Source: an uncultured Collinsella sp. | GTDB taxonomy: Bacteria > Actinomycetota > Coriobacteriia > Coriobacteriales > Coriobacteriaceae | Assembly: GCA_900758845.1 (NCBI GenBank) | Contig: CAAESW010000021.1 | Coordinates: forward strand, 1 to 16,059 | Length of the DNA: 16,059 nt | Reading direction: 5' to 3' | Part shown: positions 5,255 through 12,585 of the stretch, piece by piece | Layout of the letters: each line of letters begins with the position of its first letter | How positions within the stretch are numbered: position 1 is the first letter of the stretch | Position numbers and translations under genes: made by a program | The notes under the pieces: generated by a model | The model's database searches: none | Seen by the model: only the letters and a program-made list of their open reading frames with translations | What the model was told of the DNA's origin: nothing

Positions 5255-6835
5255 TTGAGCATCACGCCCCTCGATAGCATTCGCCGCGCCATCGCCCGCC
5301 GCAATGGCGTCGCCGACTCCGCCGTAGCGGGCAGCGGCACCGCAAGGGCCCAGGGCGGCCGCATCGAGAACGGCCTCTTCCCTGCCTCCCACACGGCCGA
5401 AGAGCTCGCACGCATCCAGGAGCTGAGTCAGCGCAACGCCGGCGGACCCGATAGCAGCCAAGCCACACGTCGCCGGCGCGAACGCGATCGGGAGCCCGGC
5501 CCCGTCCGCCGCATGGTCAACGCTTGGTGGAACCGTCTGCTCGGCGCCGTCTACGGCGGCGGCTTCTCCATGCAGGAAGCGGAATACGAGGAGCACGCCA
5601 CCAGCCGCGACTATCTTTGGAACACCCTCGGCACCGCCGTGTGGGGCCTGGCGTTTCCGTTGCTCACCATCGTGTCTACGCAGCTCGTGGGCGCCGAAGA
5701 AGCAGGCAAATTCTCCATCGCCTTTGTCACCGGCACGCTCATCATGATCGCATGCAACTACGGCGTGCGCAATTTCCAGGTCTCAGACATCGACGAAAAG
5801 ACGTCCTTTGCCTCCTACCAGCTCAACCGCTGGCTTTGCGGAGCGCTCGCCCTAGGCTGCGGCCTCATGTACAGCAGCGCCCGCGGCTATGACGCGCAGA
5901 TGGCGACGATCGGCCTGGGCGTCTACCTGTATAAGGTCATCGACGGCGTCGCCGACGTGTACGAAGGCCGCCTGCAGCAGGCCGACAAACTCTACTTGGC
6001 TGGAATGAGCCAAACGCTACGCTCCGTCGGCGTCATCGCGGTCTTCAGCGTGGCGCTGTTCCTCACGCGCAGCATGCCCATCGCGGCCATGGCCATGGGT
6101 GTCGCCGCGATCGCCTCGCTCGTGCTGGTCACCGCGCCGCTCGCCCTGCTCGAGACCGAAAAATCGCGCCGCGTGAGCCTTCGCGAGGTCGGCCACCTGT
6201 TTGTCCAGTGCGCTCCACTCTTTGGTGCACTGTTCTTGTTCAACCTTATCGAGAGCATGCCCAAGTTTGTGATGGAAGGCACACTGGCATACAAATATCA
6301 GCTGTACTTTAATGCCCTGTTCTTTCCGGCGCAGGCTATTTTGCTGAGCATTGGATTTATCTATAAACCGCAGCTCCTGCGCTTGTCGAACATTTGGGCT
6401 AATCCTCGCAAGCGTCATCGCTTTGACCTGATTATTGTTGCCGTTATGGCGCTGATCGTGGTCATCACCGGCGTGTGCGCCGCATTTATGGCAGGCCCCG
6501 GCATTCCCCTCATGAGCTTTATGTACGGCCTCAACTTTGAGCGCTACCGAACGCTTGCACTGCTAATGGTCGTCGCCGGCGGCGTCACCGCGGCCATCGA
6601 CTTTATCTACGCCATCATCACGGTGCTGCGCCACGCTGGAGACGTCACCAAGATCTACCTGATCTGCTTCGCCGTAAGCGTGGTGCTGCCGATGATCCTG
6701 ATTAAGCTGCTGGGTCTGATGGGCGCTGTGGTGAGCTACCTAGCCATCATGGCCCTACTCCTGGTGCTGCTGATAATCGAGTACCGCCGCATCCGCCAAC
6801 GCATAGAGAGGGACCGGAATCCGTACGGCGCCTAA
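5255..6835 (+). CDS. Polysaccharide/oligosaccharide flippase (Wzx/MATE-like membrane protein)
   Basis: A 526-residue integral membrane protein with many hydrophobic helices, organised like the lipopolysaccharide or O-antigen flippases of the MOP exporter superfamily (usually 400-500 residues). Such proteins move lipid-linked sugars across the membrane for surface polysaccharide assembly. A hydrophilic, Arg-rich N-terminus of about 100 residues (including RRRRERDREPGPVRR) precedes the first membrane segment, near WNTLGTAVWGLAFPLLTIVS, and is longer than usual. The C-terminus ends in a basic cytoplasmic tail. The TTG start at 5255 rests on GAAAGGA seven bases upstream and on the -10-like box that would exclude the ATG at 5204. 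No other glycan genes lie next to it, so its substrate is unknown. The assignment is by fold and composition, not by a diagnostic motif. Confidence 0.82.
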   Translation: MSITPLDSIRRAIARRNGVADSAVAGSGTARAQGGRIENGLFPASHTAEELARIQELSQRNAGGPDSSQATRRRRERDREPGPVRRMVNAWWNRLLGAVYGGGFSMQEAEYEEHATSRDYLWNTLGTAVWGLAFPLLTIVSTQLVGAEEAGKFSIAFVTGTLIMIACNYGVRNFQVSDIDEKTSFASYQLNRWLCGALALGCGLMYSSARGYDAQMATIGLGVYLYKVIDGVADVYEGRLQQADKLYLAGMSQTLRSVGVIAVFSVALFLTRSMPIAAMAMGVAAIASLVLVTAPLALLETEKSRRVSLREVGHLFVQCAPLFGALFLFNLIESMPKFVMEGTLAYKYQLYFNALFFPAQAILLSIGFIYKPQLLRLSNIWANPRKRHRFDLIIVAVMALIVVITGVCAAFMAGPGIPLMSFMYGLNFERYRTLALLMVVAGGVTAAIDFIYAIITVLRHAGDVTKIYLICFAVSVVLPMILIKLLGLMGAVVSYLAIMALLLVLLIIEYRRIRQRIERDRNPYGA

Positions 6836-6851
6836 TTGCGGCGATGGGAGC

Positions 6852-6864
6852 AGCTAATTTGCGG
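6852..6864 (+). other. AGCTAATTTG 3'-end motif, copy 1
   Basis: AGCTAATTTGCGG lies 16 bases after the flippase stop codon, in the sense orientation, preceded by GGGAG. Matching motifs follow the phosphoesterase stop (7188-7199, minus) and the antiporter stop (9921-9933, plus). It is not a hairpin. Function unknown. Confidence 0.5.
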
Positions 6865-6905
6865 TGGAATCACCCCGGCTGGAGTCTCGTTGCGGACACG
6901 CAAAA

Positions 6906-7028
6906 CTAAGTGAGTAGACTTTTACCGAATCCCGGACCACACCGACAAAGCACAAGTCCGTGACCAGCGGTTTTATTGAGGCAAATATGTTGGGTGCTCG
7001 GCATTTCCAAAAAAGTCTACTCACTTAG
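6906..7028. mobile_element. MITE-like element with perfect 18-bp inverted ends
   Basis: CTAAGTGAGTAGACTTTT (6906-6923) and its exact complement (7011-7028) bracket an 87-base spacer with no useful frame. The heptamer GCGGACA occurs just outside on both sides (6892-6898 and 7032-7038), which could be a target duplication but may be chance. The element lies in the 378-base gap between the convergent flippase and phosphoesterase genes. A non-mobile structured RNA or a terminator region is the alternative; no T run directly follows either arm on the plus strand. Confidence 0.5.
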
Positions 7029-7048
7029 CCAGCGGACAGCCAAAAAAG

Positions 7049-7088
7049 AACCGCCGCGACGTCGTTTGACTCCGTTGCGACGGTTTTT
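7049..7088. terminator. Bidirectional Rho-independent terminator between convergent genes
   Basis: Arms 7049-7061 and 7073-7085 pair over 13 positions with one mismatch and one G:T, around an 11-base loop. On the plus strand the stem runs into TTTTT (7084-7088). On the minus strand it is followed by TTCTTTTTT. It can therefore stop transcripts from the flippase (plus) and the phosphoesterase (minus). Confidence 0.75.
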
Positions 7089-7187
7089 CGAGCATTTTCG
7101 CGCTGTCGAGGACGCAGACGCTCCTCATTTCTAGCGCTTACCGAGCAAGAAGGCGCTACTCTCCGAAAGTAGTCAAAAAAGCCCCGT

Positions 7188-7199
7188 CCCAAATTAGCT
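7188..7199 (-). other. AGCTAATTTG 3'-end motif, copy 2
   Basis: On the minus strand AGCTAATTTGGG begins 14 bases after the phosphoesterase stop, preceded by AAGGGGT and followed by ACGGGGCTTTTTTG. It matches the motif behind the flippase and antiporter genes in sequence, orientation and distance. Confidence 0.5.
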
Positions 7200-7213
7200 A
7201 CCCCTTGCACCGA

Positions 7214-8053
7214 TTATTCGCCCGGGTTGATGTTCGCGTAGAACTCCGCCCCATCATCGAGCCGCAGGATGCCCACGCGGCCAAACTCGGAGCCGGTGGC
7301 GGCAGCGCAGTCGATGTCGATGCGATCGGGCACACCAGCGGTATCCTCGCCACCCAGGCGCACAATCTGCCCGCGGCCCGACTCCTCATCGAGCCCTGCC
7401 AGGCCGCCAACCTCGCAATAGCGCCCAAGCGATACCGTGGGCGTGTGACCGCTCACCACGACCGGGCCCTTGCCCTCGGCAGAAAGCAGCCCGGTCGGCA
7501 CATCCCAATAGCCGTGACGAATCCAGAGCAAGTCATCGGACGACTGTACCGCGAGCATCTGCTGCAGCAGCTCGCGATCGGCACCCACCGCTCCAACGCC
7601 ATCGGCACAATCGACGCCATGCTCAAGCAAAAACGCGCGCGCCGCCTTCATCTCGATTCCAGCATGTACCAGCAGATACGGGCGCTCCTCGGTCTCGACC
7701 ACCGCGTAGAGCGGCAGCGCGGCCATCCATCGCACGAGCTCCTCGTATGCCTCAAATTCCATGTCGTTGAGCTGCTCGCGCGTCGTCCAGCCACCGTTGA
7801 TATCCCAGGTCTCGGCATCGAGCGGATCCTGACCAATGATGGCATCGAGCATGATCTGCTCGTGATTACCCTTGAGCACGTGGGCGTTGGGCAGCGAGCG
7901 CACGAGCTTAATAACGCCGACCGGATCGGGCCCGCGATCGATCATGTCGCCCAGCACGTACAGCGTGTCGTCGGACGTCAACGAGATCTTAGACAGGGCC
8001 TCGTCAAGCGCACGCACGTGCCCGTGAGCATCAGATGTCACATAGATCGCCAT
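7214..8053 (-). CDS. Calcineurin-like metallophosphoesterase (PPP/ApaH-type)
   Basis: A 279-residue phosphoesterase with the full set of metal-binding motifs of the PPP family: SDAHGH (7-12; the usual form is DxHG), GDMIDRG (35-41), GNHE (62-65), the histidine of VHAG (H130) and SGHTP (201-205, H203). Bacterial relatives include protein serine/threonine phosphatases PrpA/PrpB and the diadenosine-tetraphosphatase ApaH. The substrate cannot be told from sequence. It is predicted cytoplasmic, with no signal peptide. The ATG at 8053 has AAGGAG upstream at slightly long spacing (nine bases). A candidate promoter lies at 8129-8157 with a pair of overlapping palindromes between it and the gene. It is monocistronic, divergent from the antiporter gene and convergent with the flippase. 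Confidence 0.92.
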   Translation of the reverse strand: MAIYVTSDAHGHVRALDEALSKISLTSDDTLYVLGDMIDRGPDPVGVIKLVRSLPNAHVLKGNHEQIMLDAIIGQDPLDAETWDINGGWTTREQLNDMEFEAYEELVRWMAALPLYAVVETEERPYLLVHAGIEMKAARAFLLEHGVDCADGVGAVGADRELLQQMLAVQSSDDLLWIRHGYWDVPTGLLSAEGKGPVVVSGHTPTVSLGRYCEVGGLAGLDEESGRGQIVRLGGEDTAGVPDRIDIDCAAATGSEFGRVGILRLDDGAEFYANINPGE

Positions 8054-8103
8054 GGTACGCCTCTCCTTGCATTGCGGCCGAAGCCCGGTGCCGCAACTAA
8101 AAC

Positions 8104-8117
8104 TTCAAGTTGAACTT
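8104..8117 (-). promoter_or_regulatory. Overlapping palindromes in the phosphoesterase leader
   Basis: TTCAA-G-TTGAA (8104-8114) and AAGTT-G-AACTT (8107-8117) overlap by eight bases. They lie just downstream of the expected transcription start of the phosphoesterase gene, a usual place for a repressor. The regulator is unknown. Confidence 0.35.
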
Positions 8118-8128
8118 AAACGTTACCC

Positions 8129-8157
8129 ATTGTACTCCGTTGCAATAAAGCTGGAAA
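8129..8157 (-). promoter_or_regulatory. Candidate sigma-70-type promoter of the phosphoesterase gene
   Basis: On the minus strand TTTCCA (8157-8152, four of six) and TACAAT (8134-8129, five of six) are separated by 17 bases. Transcription would start near 8122, giving a leader of about 70 bases. Confidence 0.45.
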
Positions 8158-8177
8158 GGGTTTCCGAGCAGAGGCAA

Positions 8178-8192
8178 AGACGGCAGCCGTCT
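8178..8192. promoter_or_regulatory. Palindrome in the divergent phosphoesterase/antiporter region
   Basis: AGACGG-CAG-CCGTCT, perfect 6-base arms with a 3-base centre, between the two divergent genes. Possible operator for either. The arms are short, so confidence is low. Confidence 0.3.
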
Positions 8193-8306
8193 ATGACGAT
8201 ATCGCGCACGCCCGCAATCCAACCCCATAAACCCACCATCTTTGGGTACAAATAACCGCAGACAACTGCCCGTGCCACGCCAACCACCCAGGAGCGGACA
8301 CTATCC

Positions 8307-9908
8307 ATGAACCAGATCCTTCTCTTTATCGGCCTCGTCATCATTTTGTGCCTGACCATCAAACCCGTCGGCAAAAAACTCCCCTTCCCCACCCTGCTCA
8401 TCTTTATCGCACTCGGCATGCTGCTGGGCGTCAACGGCCCGGCACACATCGACTTTAGCGACTACGCGCTCACCGAAACCGTCTGCAGCACGGCGCTGCT
8501 ATTCATCATGTTCTACGGCGGCTTTAACACCAATATCGACCGCGCCAAGCCCGTCGCCGCGCCGGCGGTGCTGCTGAGCACGCTCGGCGTCGTCATCACC
8601 GCAGGCATCACCGGCGTGTTCGCCCACTTTGTGCTGGGCTTCGACTGGATCGGCGGCCTGCTGTTGGGATCGGTCGTGGCGTCCACCGACGCGGCCAGCG
8701 TCTTTAGCGTTCTGCGCGAGCACAGCCTGTCGCTGAGGGGCGGCACCGACTCGCTGCTCGAGGTCGAATCGGGCTCCAACGATCCCGTCGCCTATATGCT
8801 CGCCGCCGTGCTCGCCACACTCGCGGCCGGCGGCGACATCAACATTCCCGCACTGCTGGCCAAGCAGATTATCTTGGGCGTGGGCCTGGGCCTCGCCATC
8901 GGCTGGGCGGCGGGCCGCCTGATTGAACGCGCGCACGCAACGGCCGAGGGCGCGCAGACCATCTTTTTGTTCGCCGTGGCGATCGTTGCCTACGCGCTAC
9001 CAAGCTATCTGGGCGGCAACGGCTTTTTGGCTGTATACCTGGCCGGCATTGTGCTGGGTGCCAGCGACATCACCGGCAAGGTCGAGATGGCGCACTTCTT
9101 TGACACCCTCACCGAGATGGCAGAGATGACAATCTTCTTCTTGCTCGGCCTGCTCGTAACGCCCGCGCGCCTGCCGCAGATGCTGCTGCCGGGCTTGGCG
9201 CTCATGGCGTTTATGCTCTTCGTGAGCCGCCCCATCGCCGTCGGCGTGCTCCTAGCGCCCTTTAAGACGAATCCCCGCCAGGTCGCGCTCGCAAGCTGGG
9301 CGGGCCTGCGCGGAGCAGCTTCGGTCGTCTTTAGTCTCTTTGCCGTAGTGACCGGCGTTCCCGGCGGACACGACCTATTTGACCTGGTGTTTGTGATTGC
9401 CGTGTCGAGCATTGTGGTGCAGGGCTCGCTTCTGCCGGCGGTGGCGAAGAAGCTCGATATGATCGATGCGACCGGCGACGTGCGCCGCACCTTTAACGAC
9501 TACCGCGACGAGGACGGCATGTCGTTTGTAAAGCTCAAGGTGGGCGCTGGACATCCGTTTGCCGGACGCTCGCTCGCGGACATTGGCAGCGCCACAGATA
9601 TGCTCGTGGTCCTGGTGCTGCGCGACGGCGCGCACCCGGTGCTGCCCAACGGCGATACCGTCATCGAGGAAGGCGATCTGCTGGTGATGGCCGCCCCGAC
9701 GTTCGAAGAGCGTGCCGAAGTTACGCTGCGCGAGGTCACTGTGACGCCCCACGGTCGCCTGGCCGGCCAGCGTCTTCGCGATGTGCCGCAAGGCAAGCAT
9801 CCCTTTATCGTCGTGATGCTCAAACGCGACGGCCAGACGATCATCCCCGACGGCAACACCCTAATATACGCCGGCGACGAAGCCGTCATCGCCACGCTGG
9901 CGTCGTAG
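8307..9908 (+). CDS. CPA1-type cation/proton antiporter with tandem RCK_C-like domains (NhaP2/CvrA-like)
   Basis: The 533-residue protein combines a membrane antiporter domain (about 1-390, a dozen hydrophobic helices) with a cytoplasmic regulatory tail. Transport motifs include STDAASVFSVLR (126-137, D128), the CPA1 signature ESGSNDPVAYM (154-164; N158, D159 as ion/proton site) and SWAGLRGA (330-337). In the tail, residues about 403-465 resemble a TrkA-C/RCK_C ligand-binding domain (LPNGDTVIEEGDLLVMAA), and about 475-531 repeat the same plan (IPDGNTLIYAGDEAVIA). The relatives NhaP2/CvrA exchange K+ or Na+ for protons, so cytoplasmic K+ or pH homeostasis is likely. The ATG is preceded by AGGAG at a long spacing of 12 bases, which suggests modest translation; no better start exists. 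It stands alone, divergent from the phosphoesterase gene. Confidence 0.92.
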   Translation: MNQILLFIGLVIILCLTIKPVGKKLPFPTLLIFIALGMLLGVNGPAHIDFSDYALTETVCSTALLFIMFYGGFNTNIDRAKPVAAPAVLLSTLGVVITAGITGVFAHFVLGFDWIGGLLLGSVVASTDAASVFSVLREHSLSLRGGTDSLLEVESGSNDPVAYMLAAVLATLAAGGDINIPALLAKQIILGVGLGLAIGWAAGRLIERAHATAEGAQTIFLFAVAIVAYALPSYLGGNGFLAVYLAGIVLGASDITGKVEMAHFFDTLTEMAEMTIFFLLGLLVTPARLPQMLLPGLALMAFMLFVSRPIAVGVLLAPFKTNPRQVALASWAGLRGAASVVFSLFAVVTGVPGGHDLFDLVFVIAVSSIVVQGSLLPAVAKKLDMIDATGDVRRTFNDYRDEDGMSFVKLKVGAGHPFAGRSLADIGSATDMLVVLVLRDGAHPVLPNGDTVIEEGDLLVMAAPTFEERAEVTLREVTVTPHGRLAGQRLRDVPQGKHPFIVVMLKRDGQTIIPDGNTLIYAGDEAVIATLAS

Positions 9909-9920
9909 TGACCAGGAGGT

Positions 9921-9933
9921 AGCTAATTTGCGG
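9921..9933 (+). other. AGCTAATTTG 3'-end motif, copy 3
   Basis: AGCTAATTTGCGG begins 12 bases after the antiporter stop codon, directly behind AGGAGGT. It matches copies 1 and 2 in orientation relative to the gene and in distance from the stop. Confidence 0.5.
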
Positions 9934-10000
9934 CGAAGAGATCAAGCGCCTAGAGAACCTCATGCCTTCGCTCGCAGATTTGGATTTGCCTGAGGAGTAA
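9926..10000 (+). pseudogene. Coding-like C-terminal fragment, possible gene remnant
   Basis: The frame ending at TAA 9998-10000 reads ICGEEIKRLENLMPSL followed by ADLDLPEE. It looks like the amphipathic, acidic C-terminus of a real protein. There is an in-frame stop just upstream (9920-9922) and no ATG, GTG or TTG before the first Met codon at 9962. AGGAGG at 9914-9919 would suit only a rare ATT start at 9926. Either it is a scar of a lost gene or chance in GC-rich DNA; the parent family is not recognised. Confidence 0.3.
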
Positions 10001-10069
10001 AGCACCCCTCCCCCATGTAACCATCCTGTAAATCATAGCGGCGCACTCGGGTTTTGCTGTGATGCGGTC

Positions 10070-10096
10070 GCGCCTGGCGCTCCACTGTGCTAAAGT
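10070..10096 (+). promoter_or_regulatory. Candidate extended -10 promoter and palindrome before serC
   Basis: TGCTAAAGT (10088-10096) fits an extended -10 box (TGn followed by TAAAGT, four of six). Transcription would begin near 10103, 33 bases before the start codon. Immediately upstream GCGCC-T-GGCGC (10070-10080) is a perfect 11-base palindrome placed between -35 and -10, a possible operator. No good -35 box is seen. Confidence 0.38.
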
Positions 10097-10135
10097 ATCC
10101 CGAACGTCCAAACGACTACAAGGGGGAACTAGAAG

Positions 10136-11260
10136 ATGGCACGTGTGCACAACTTCTCAGCTGGCCCGGCCGCGCTGCCTACAAGCGTGCTCGCCGAGAT
10201 CGCCGACGAGATGATGGACTACCGCGGCTGCGGCATGTCCGTGCTCGAGATGAGTCATCGATCTAGCATGTACCAGCAGATCATCGACGACGCCGAGGCA
10301 ACCCTGCGTCGCCTGCTAAGCATCCCCGACAACTACCGCGTCCTGTTTTTGCAGGGCGGCGCCACGCTGCAGTTTGCGGGCATCCCCATGAACCTCATGC
10401 GCCGCGGCCGCGCCGGCTACATCGTGACCGGCAACTTTGCCAACAAGGCATACAAGGAGGCCGCCAAGTACGGCGAGGCCGTACTGCTCGCGAGCTCCGA
10501 GGACACCAATTTCGACCGCATACCCACCATGGCCGACATCAACGCGCGCATTGCCGCCGAGGCCGCAGGCGACGGGCTCGACTACGTCTACATCTGCCAG
10601 AACAACACCATCTTTGGCACCATGTACCACGAGCTGCCCAACTGCGGCGACGTACCGCTGGTCGCCGATGTCTCGAGCTGCTTTTTGTCGCAGCCGCTCA
10701 ACGTTGAGCGCTACGGGCTCATTTACGCCGGCGCGCAAAAAAACGCCGGTGCCGCGGGCGTGACCGTGGTCATCGTGCGCGACGATCTCATCGCAGATGG
10801 CCCCGCCTTTGCGCAGACGCCGCAGTACATGGACCTTAAGACCCAGGCCGCCAAGGGCTCCATGCTCAACACGCCCAACACCTTTGGCATCTACGTGTGC
10901 GGCAAGGTATTCCGCTGGGTCGAGGAGACCGGCGGACTTGCCGCCATGGCCGAGCGCAACTGGGCCAAGGCCAATCTGCTCTATGACCTGCTCGAGCAAA
11001 GTGAGCTGTTCCATGGCACCACGCAGGCCGACAGCCGCTCTATCGCCAACATCACCTTCCGCACCGGCGACGCCGAGCTCGACGCGGCCTTTGTCGCAGG
11101 CGCGGCAGAGCACCAGATTCAAAATGTCAAGGGCCATCGCCTCGTCGGCGGCATGCGCGCCAGCGTCTACAACGCCGTAACCATGGAGGACGTGCAGGCA
11201 CTGGCCACGTACATGAAGGACTTCGAAGCGCAGCACGGTTTGAGCCAGCGATCTAACTAG
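10136..11260 (+). CDS. serC: Phosphoserine aminotransferase
   Basis: A 374-residue class V (PLP fold type I) aminotransferase that converts 3-phosphohydroxypyruvate and glutamate to 3-phosphoserine and 2-oxoglutarate, the second step of serine synthesis; the family also acts in pyridoxine synthesis in some bacteria. Signatures are the N-terminal NFSAGPAALP (6-15), QGGATLQF (73-80), the PLP-contacting aspartate in VADVSS (D178), the Schiff-base lysine in YAGAQKNAGAAG (K202) and the C-terminal GGMRASVYNA. Length is about normal (family about 360). The ATG at 10136 has AAGGGGG upstream at about ten bases. serA follows on the same strand after 69 bases, so the two very likely form an operon that makes phosphoserine from 3-phosphoglycerate. 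No serB (phosphoserine phosphatase) is present in the window. Confidence 0.97.
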   Translation: MARVHNFSAGPAALPTSVLAEIADEMMDYRGCGMSVLEMSHRSSMYQQIIDDAEATLRRLLSIPDNYRVLFLQGGATLQFAGIPMNLMRRGRAGYIVTGNFANKAYKEAAKYGEAVLLASSEDTNFDRIPTMADINARIAAEAAGDGLDYVYICQNNTIFGTMYHELPNCGDVPLVADVSSCFLSQPLNVERYGLIYAGAQKNAGAAGVTVVIVRDDLIADGPAFAQTPQYMDLKTQAAKGSMLNTPNTFGIYVCGKVFRWVEETGGLAAMAERNWAKANLLYDLLEQSELFHGTTQADSRSIANITFRTGDAELDAAFVAGAAEHQIQNVKGHRLVGGMRASVYNAVTMEDVQALATYMKDFEAQHGLSQRSN

Positions 11261-11276
11261 CCCGCAACCCGCGGGC
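11260..11276 (+). promoter_or_regulatory. GC-rich hairpin at the serC stop codon
   Basis: GCCCGC-AACCC-GCGGGC begins on the last base of the serC stop codon. No T run follows, so it is unlikely to be a full terminator. It may act as a processing or stability element between serC and serA. Confidence 0.35.
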
Positions 11277-11329
11277 CGACCAGCCACTTCAAACCACTCG
11301 TTTTAAACAAACCCGCTAAGGAGTTTTTC

Positions 11330-12493
11330 ATGCGCAAGATTAAGACCATCGACGACATCACCAAAGACGGCAAAGTCGAGTTTGGCGAGGGCTACGAATT
11401 TGTAAGCACCGCCGAAGAGGCCGACGCCATCCTGATGCGCTCGACCGACCTGCACGGCTACGAGCTGCCCGAGGGCATCCGTGCCATCGCCCGCTGCGGC
11501 GCCGGTGTCAACAACATCCCCATCGAGGAGTACGCCAAGAAGGGCGTCGTCGTCTTTAACTCCCCCGGCGCCAACAGCAACGCCGTCAAGGAGCTCGTCC
11601 TGGGCATGCTGGTGCTCTCGAGCCGCGGCGTGGTGCAGTCGATGAACTGGGTGCGTGACAACGCCGACGATCCCGAGATCCAGGTCGATGCCGAAAAGGC
11701 CAAGAAGGCCTTTGTGGGCCGCGAGCTTAAAGGCAAGCGCATCGGCGTCATCGGCCTGGGCAACGTAGGCTCCAAGGTCGCCAACGCCTGCGTCGACCTG
11801 GGCATGGACGTCTACGGCTACGACCCGTTCATTTCCGTCGAGCACGCGTGGGTGCTGAGCCGCGAGGTGCAGCGCGTGGGCACGCTCGAGGACCTCTGCC
11901 GCGGCTGCGACTACCTCACCGTGCACGTGCCCAGCAAGGCCGACACCATCGGCATGATCAGCACCGAGCAGATTAACCTGCTGGCACCCGACGCCGTGCT
12001 CATCAACTACGCACGCGAAACCATCATTGACGAGGACGCCGTCGACGCCGCCCTGCGCGAGGGCAAGCTGAGCTGGTTTAGCTGCGACTTTGCCACGCCC
12101 AAGACCGTCAAGATGCCCAACACGTTTATCACCACGCACTCGGGTGCCGGCACCGGCGAGGCCGAGGCCAACTGCGCCGACATGGCCATCAGCGAGCTCA
12201 AGGATTACCTGGAAAACGGCAACATCGCGCACAGCGTCAACTACCCCGCCTGCAGCATGGGCAAGGCGCGCGCCGCGAGCCGCATCGCCTGCCTGCACGC
12301 CAACGTGCCCAACATGATCGGCCAGATCACGGCCATTCTCGCCAAGGACAACGCCAACGTGCAGCGTATGACCAACGAGTCCGCTGGCGAGAACGCCTAC
12401 ACCATGTTCGACACCGACGAGCACCTGGACAGCAGCACCATCGAGGCGCTCAAGCAGATTCCGTCGATGTATCGCGTGCGCGTGATCAAATAG
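11330..12493 (+). CDS. serA: D-3-phosphoglycerate dehydrogenase with C-terminal ACT domain
   Basis: A 387-residue D-2-hydroxyacid dehydrogenase that oxidises 3-phosphoglycerate to 3-phosphohydroxypyruvate with NAD+, the first step of serine synthesis. The substrate-domain loop CGAGVNNIP (56-64), the Rossmann motif GLGNVG (142-147), the catalytic arginine in NYARE (R229) and the histidine in ITTHSGAGTGEAE (H270) are visible. Where classical SerA has DVFxxEP with the catalytic glutamate, this protein reads DFATPKTVKMPN, so that glutamate is not apparent. This fits the short PGDH-like subfamily, from memory. Residues about 315-387 form an ACT domain (IACLHANVPNMIGQITAILA), probably for serine feedback. 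The start has AAGGAG seven bases upstream. It is probably cotranscribed with serC and is followed by a strong terminator. Confidence 0.95.
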   Translation: MRKIKTIDDITKDGKVEFGEGYEFVSTAEEADAILMRSTDLHGYELPEGIRAIARCGAGVNNIPIEEYAKKGVVVFNSPGANSNAVKELVLGMLVLSSRGVVQSMNWVRDNADDPEIQVDAEKAKKAFVGRELKGKRIGVIGLGNVGSKVANACVDLGMDVYGYDPFISVEHAWVLSREVQRVGTLEDLCRGCDYLTVHVPSKADTIGMISTEQINLLAPDAVLINYARETIIDEDAVDAALREGKLSWFSCDFATPKTVKMPNTFITTHSGAGTGEAEANCADMAISELKDYLENGNIAHSVNYPACSMGKARAASRIACLHANVPNMIGQITAILAKDNANVQRMTNESAGENAYTMFDTDEHLDSSTIEALKQIPSMYRVRVIK

Positions 12494-12505
12494 CGCCGGC
12501 ACCAA

Positions 12506-12520
12506 GCCTGCCAGGCAGGC
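12506..12520 (+). repeat. Palindrome after serA
   Basis: GCCTGCC-A-GGCAGGC is a perfect 15-base palindrome 12 bases after the serA stop, upstream of the terminator. As RNA it would form a five-pair stem with a 5-base loop. Role unclear. Confidence 0.4.
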
Positions 12521-12532
12521 CATGAAGCCCAT

Positions 12533-12563
12533 TCGGCCCCCGTTTTCACGAAACGGGGGCCGA
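12533..12563 (+). terminator. Rho-independent terminator of the serC-serA operon
   Basis: A 13-bp perfect stem (12533-12545 with 12551-12563) has core GGCCCCCGTTT, loop TCACG and is followed by TTTCGTT. It lies 40 bases after the serA stop codon. It is the most stable simple hairpin in the window. Confidence 0.85.
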
Positions 12564-12585
12564 TTTCGTTGCTCCGGCTGGTTTT

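Noticed and set aside
7025..7210. Minus-strand frame of about 60 codons behind the phosphoesterase gene
   Set aside because: It runs through the bidirectional terminator and ends inside the 18-bp inverted repeat. An AAGGGG before an internal TTG is tempting, but the position is better explained as 3' untranslated DNA.
7205..8113. Open frame of 302 codons antisense to the phosphoesterase gene
   Set aside because: Shadow frame. The minus strand carries all PPP-family metal motifs.
9909..10135. T-box or riboswitch before serC
   Set aside because: No T-box TGGNA motif, specifier stem or terminator/antiterminator pair could be recognised; only a weak extended -10 and a short palindrome.
11303..12532. 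Long open frame (409 codons) antisense to serA
   Set aside because: It is the mirror of a GC-rich, strongly biased gene. The translation has no recognisable family, and the plus strand gives clear SerA motifs and a ribosome binding site.
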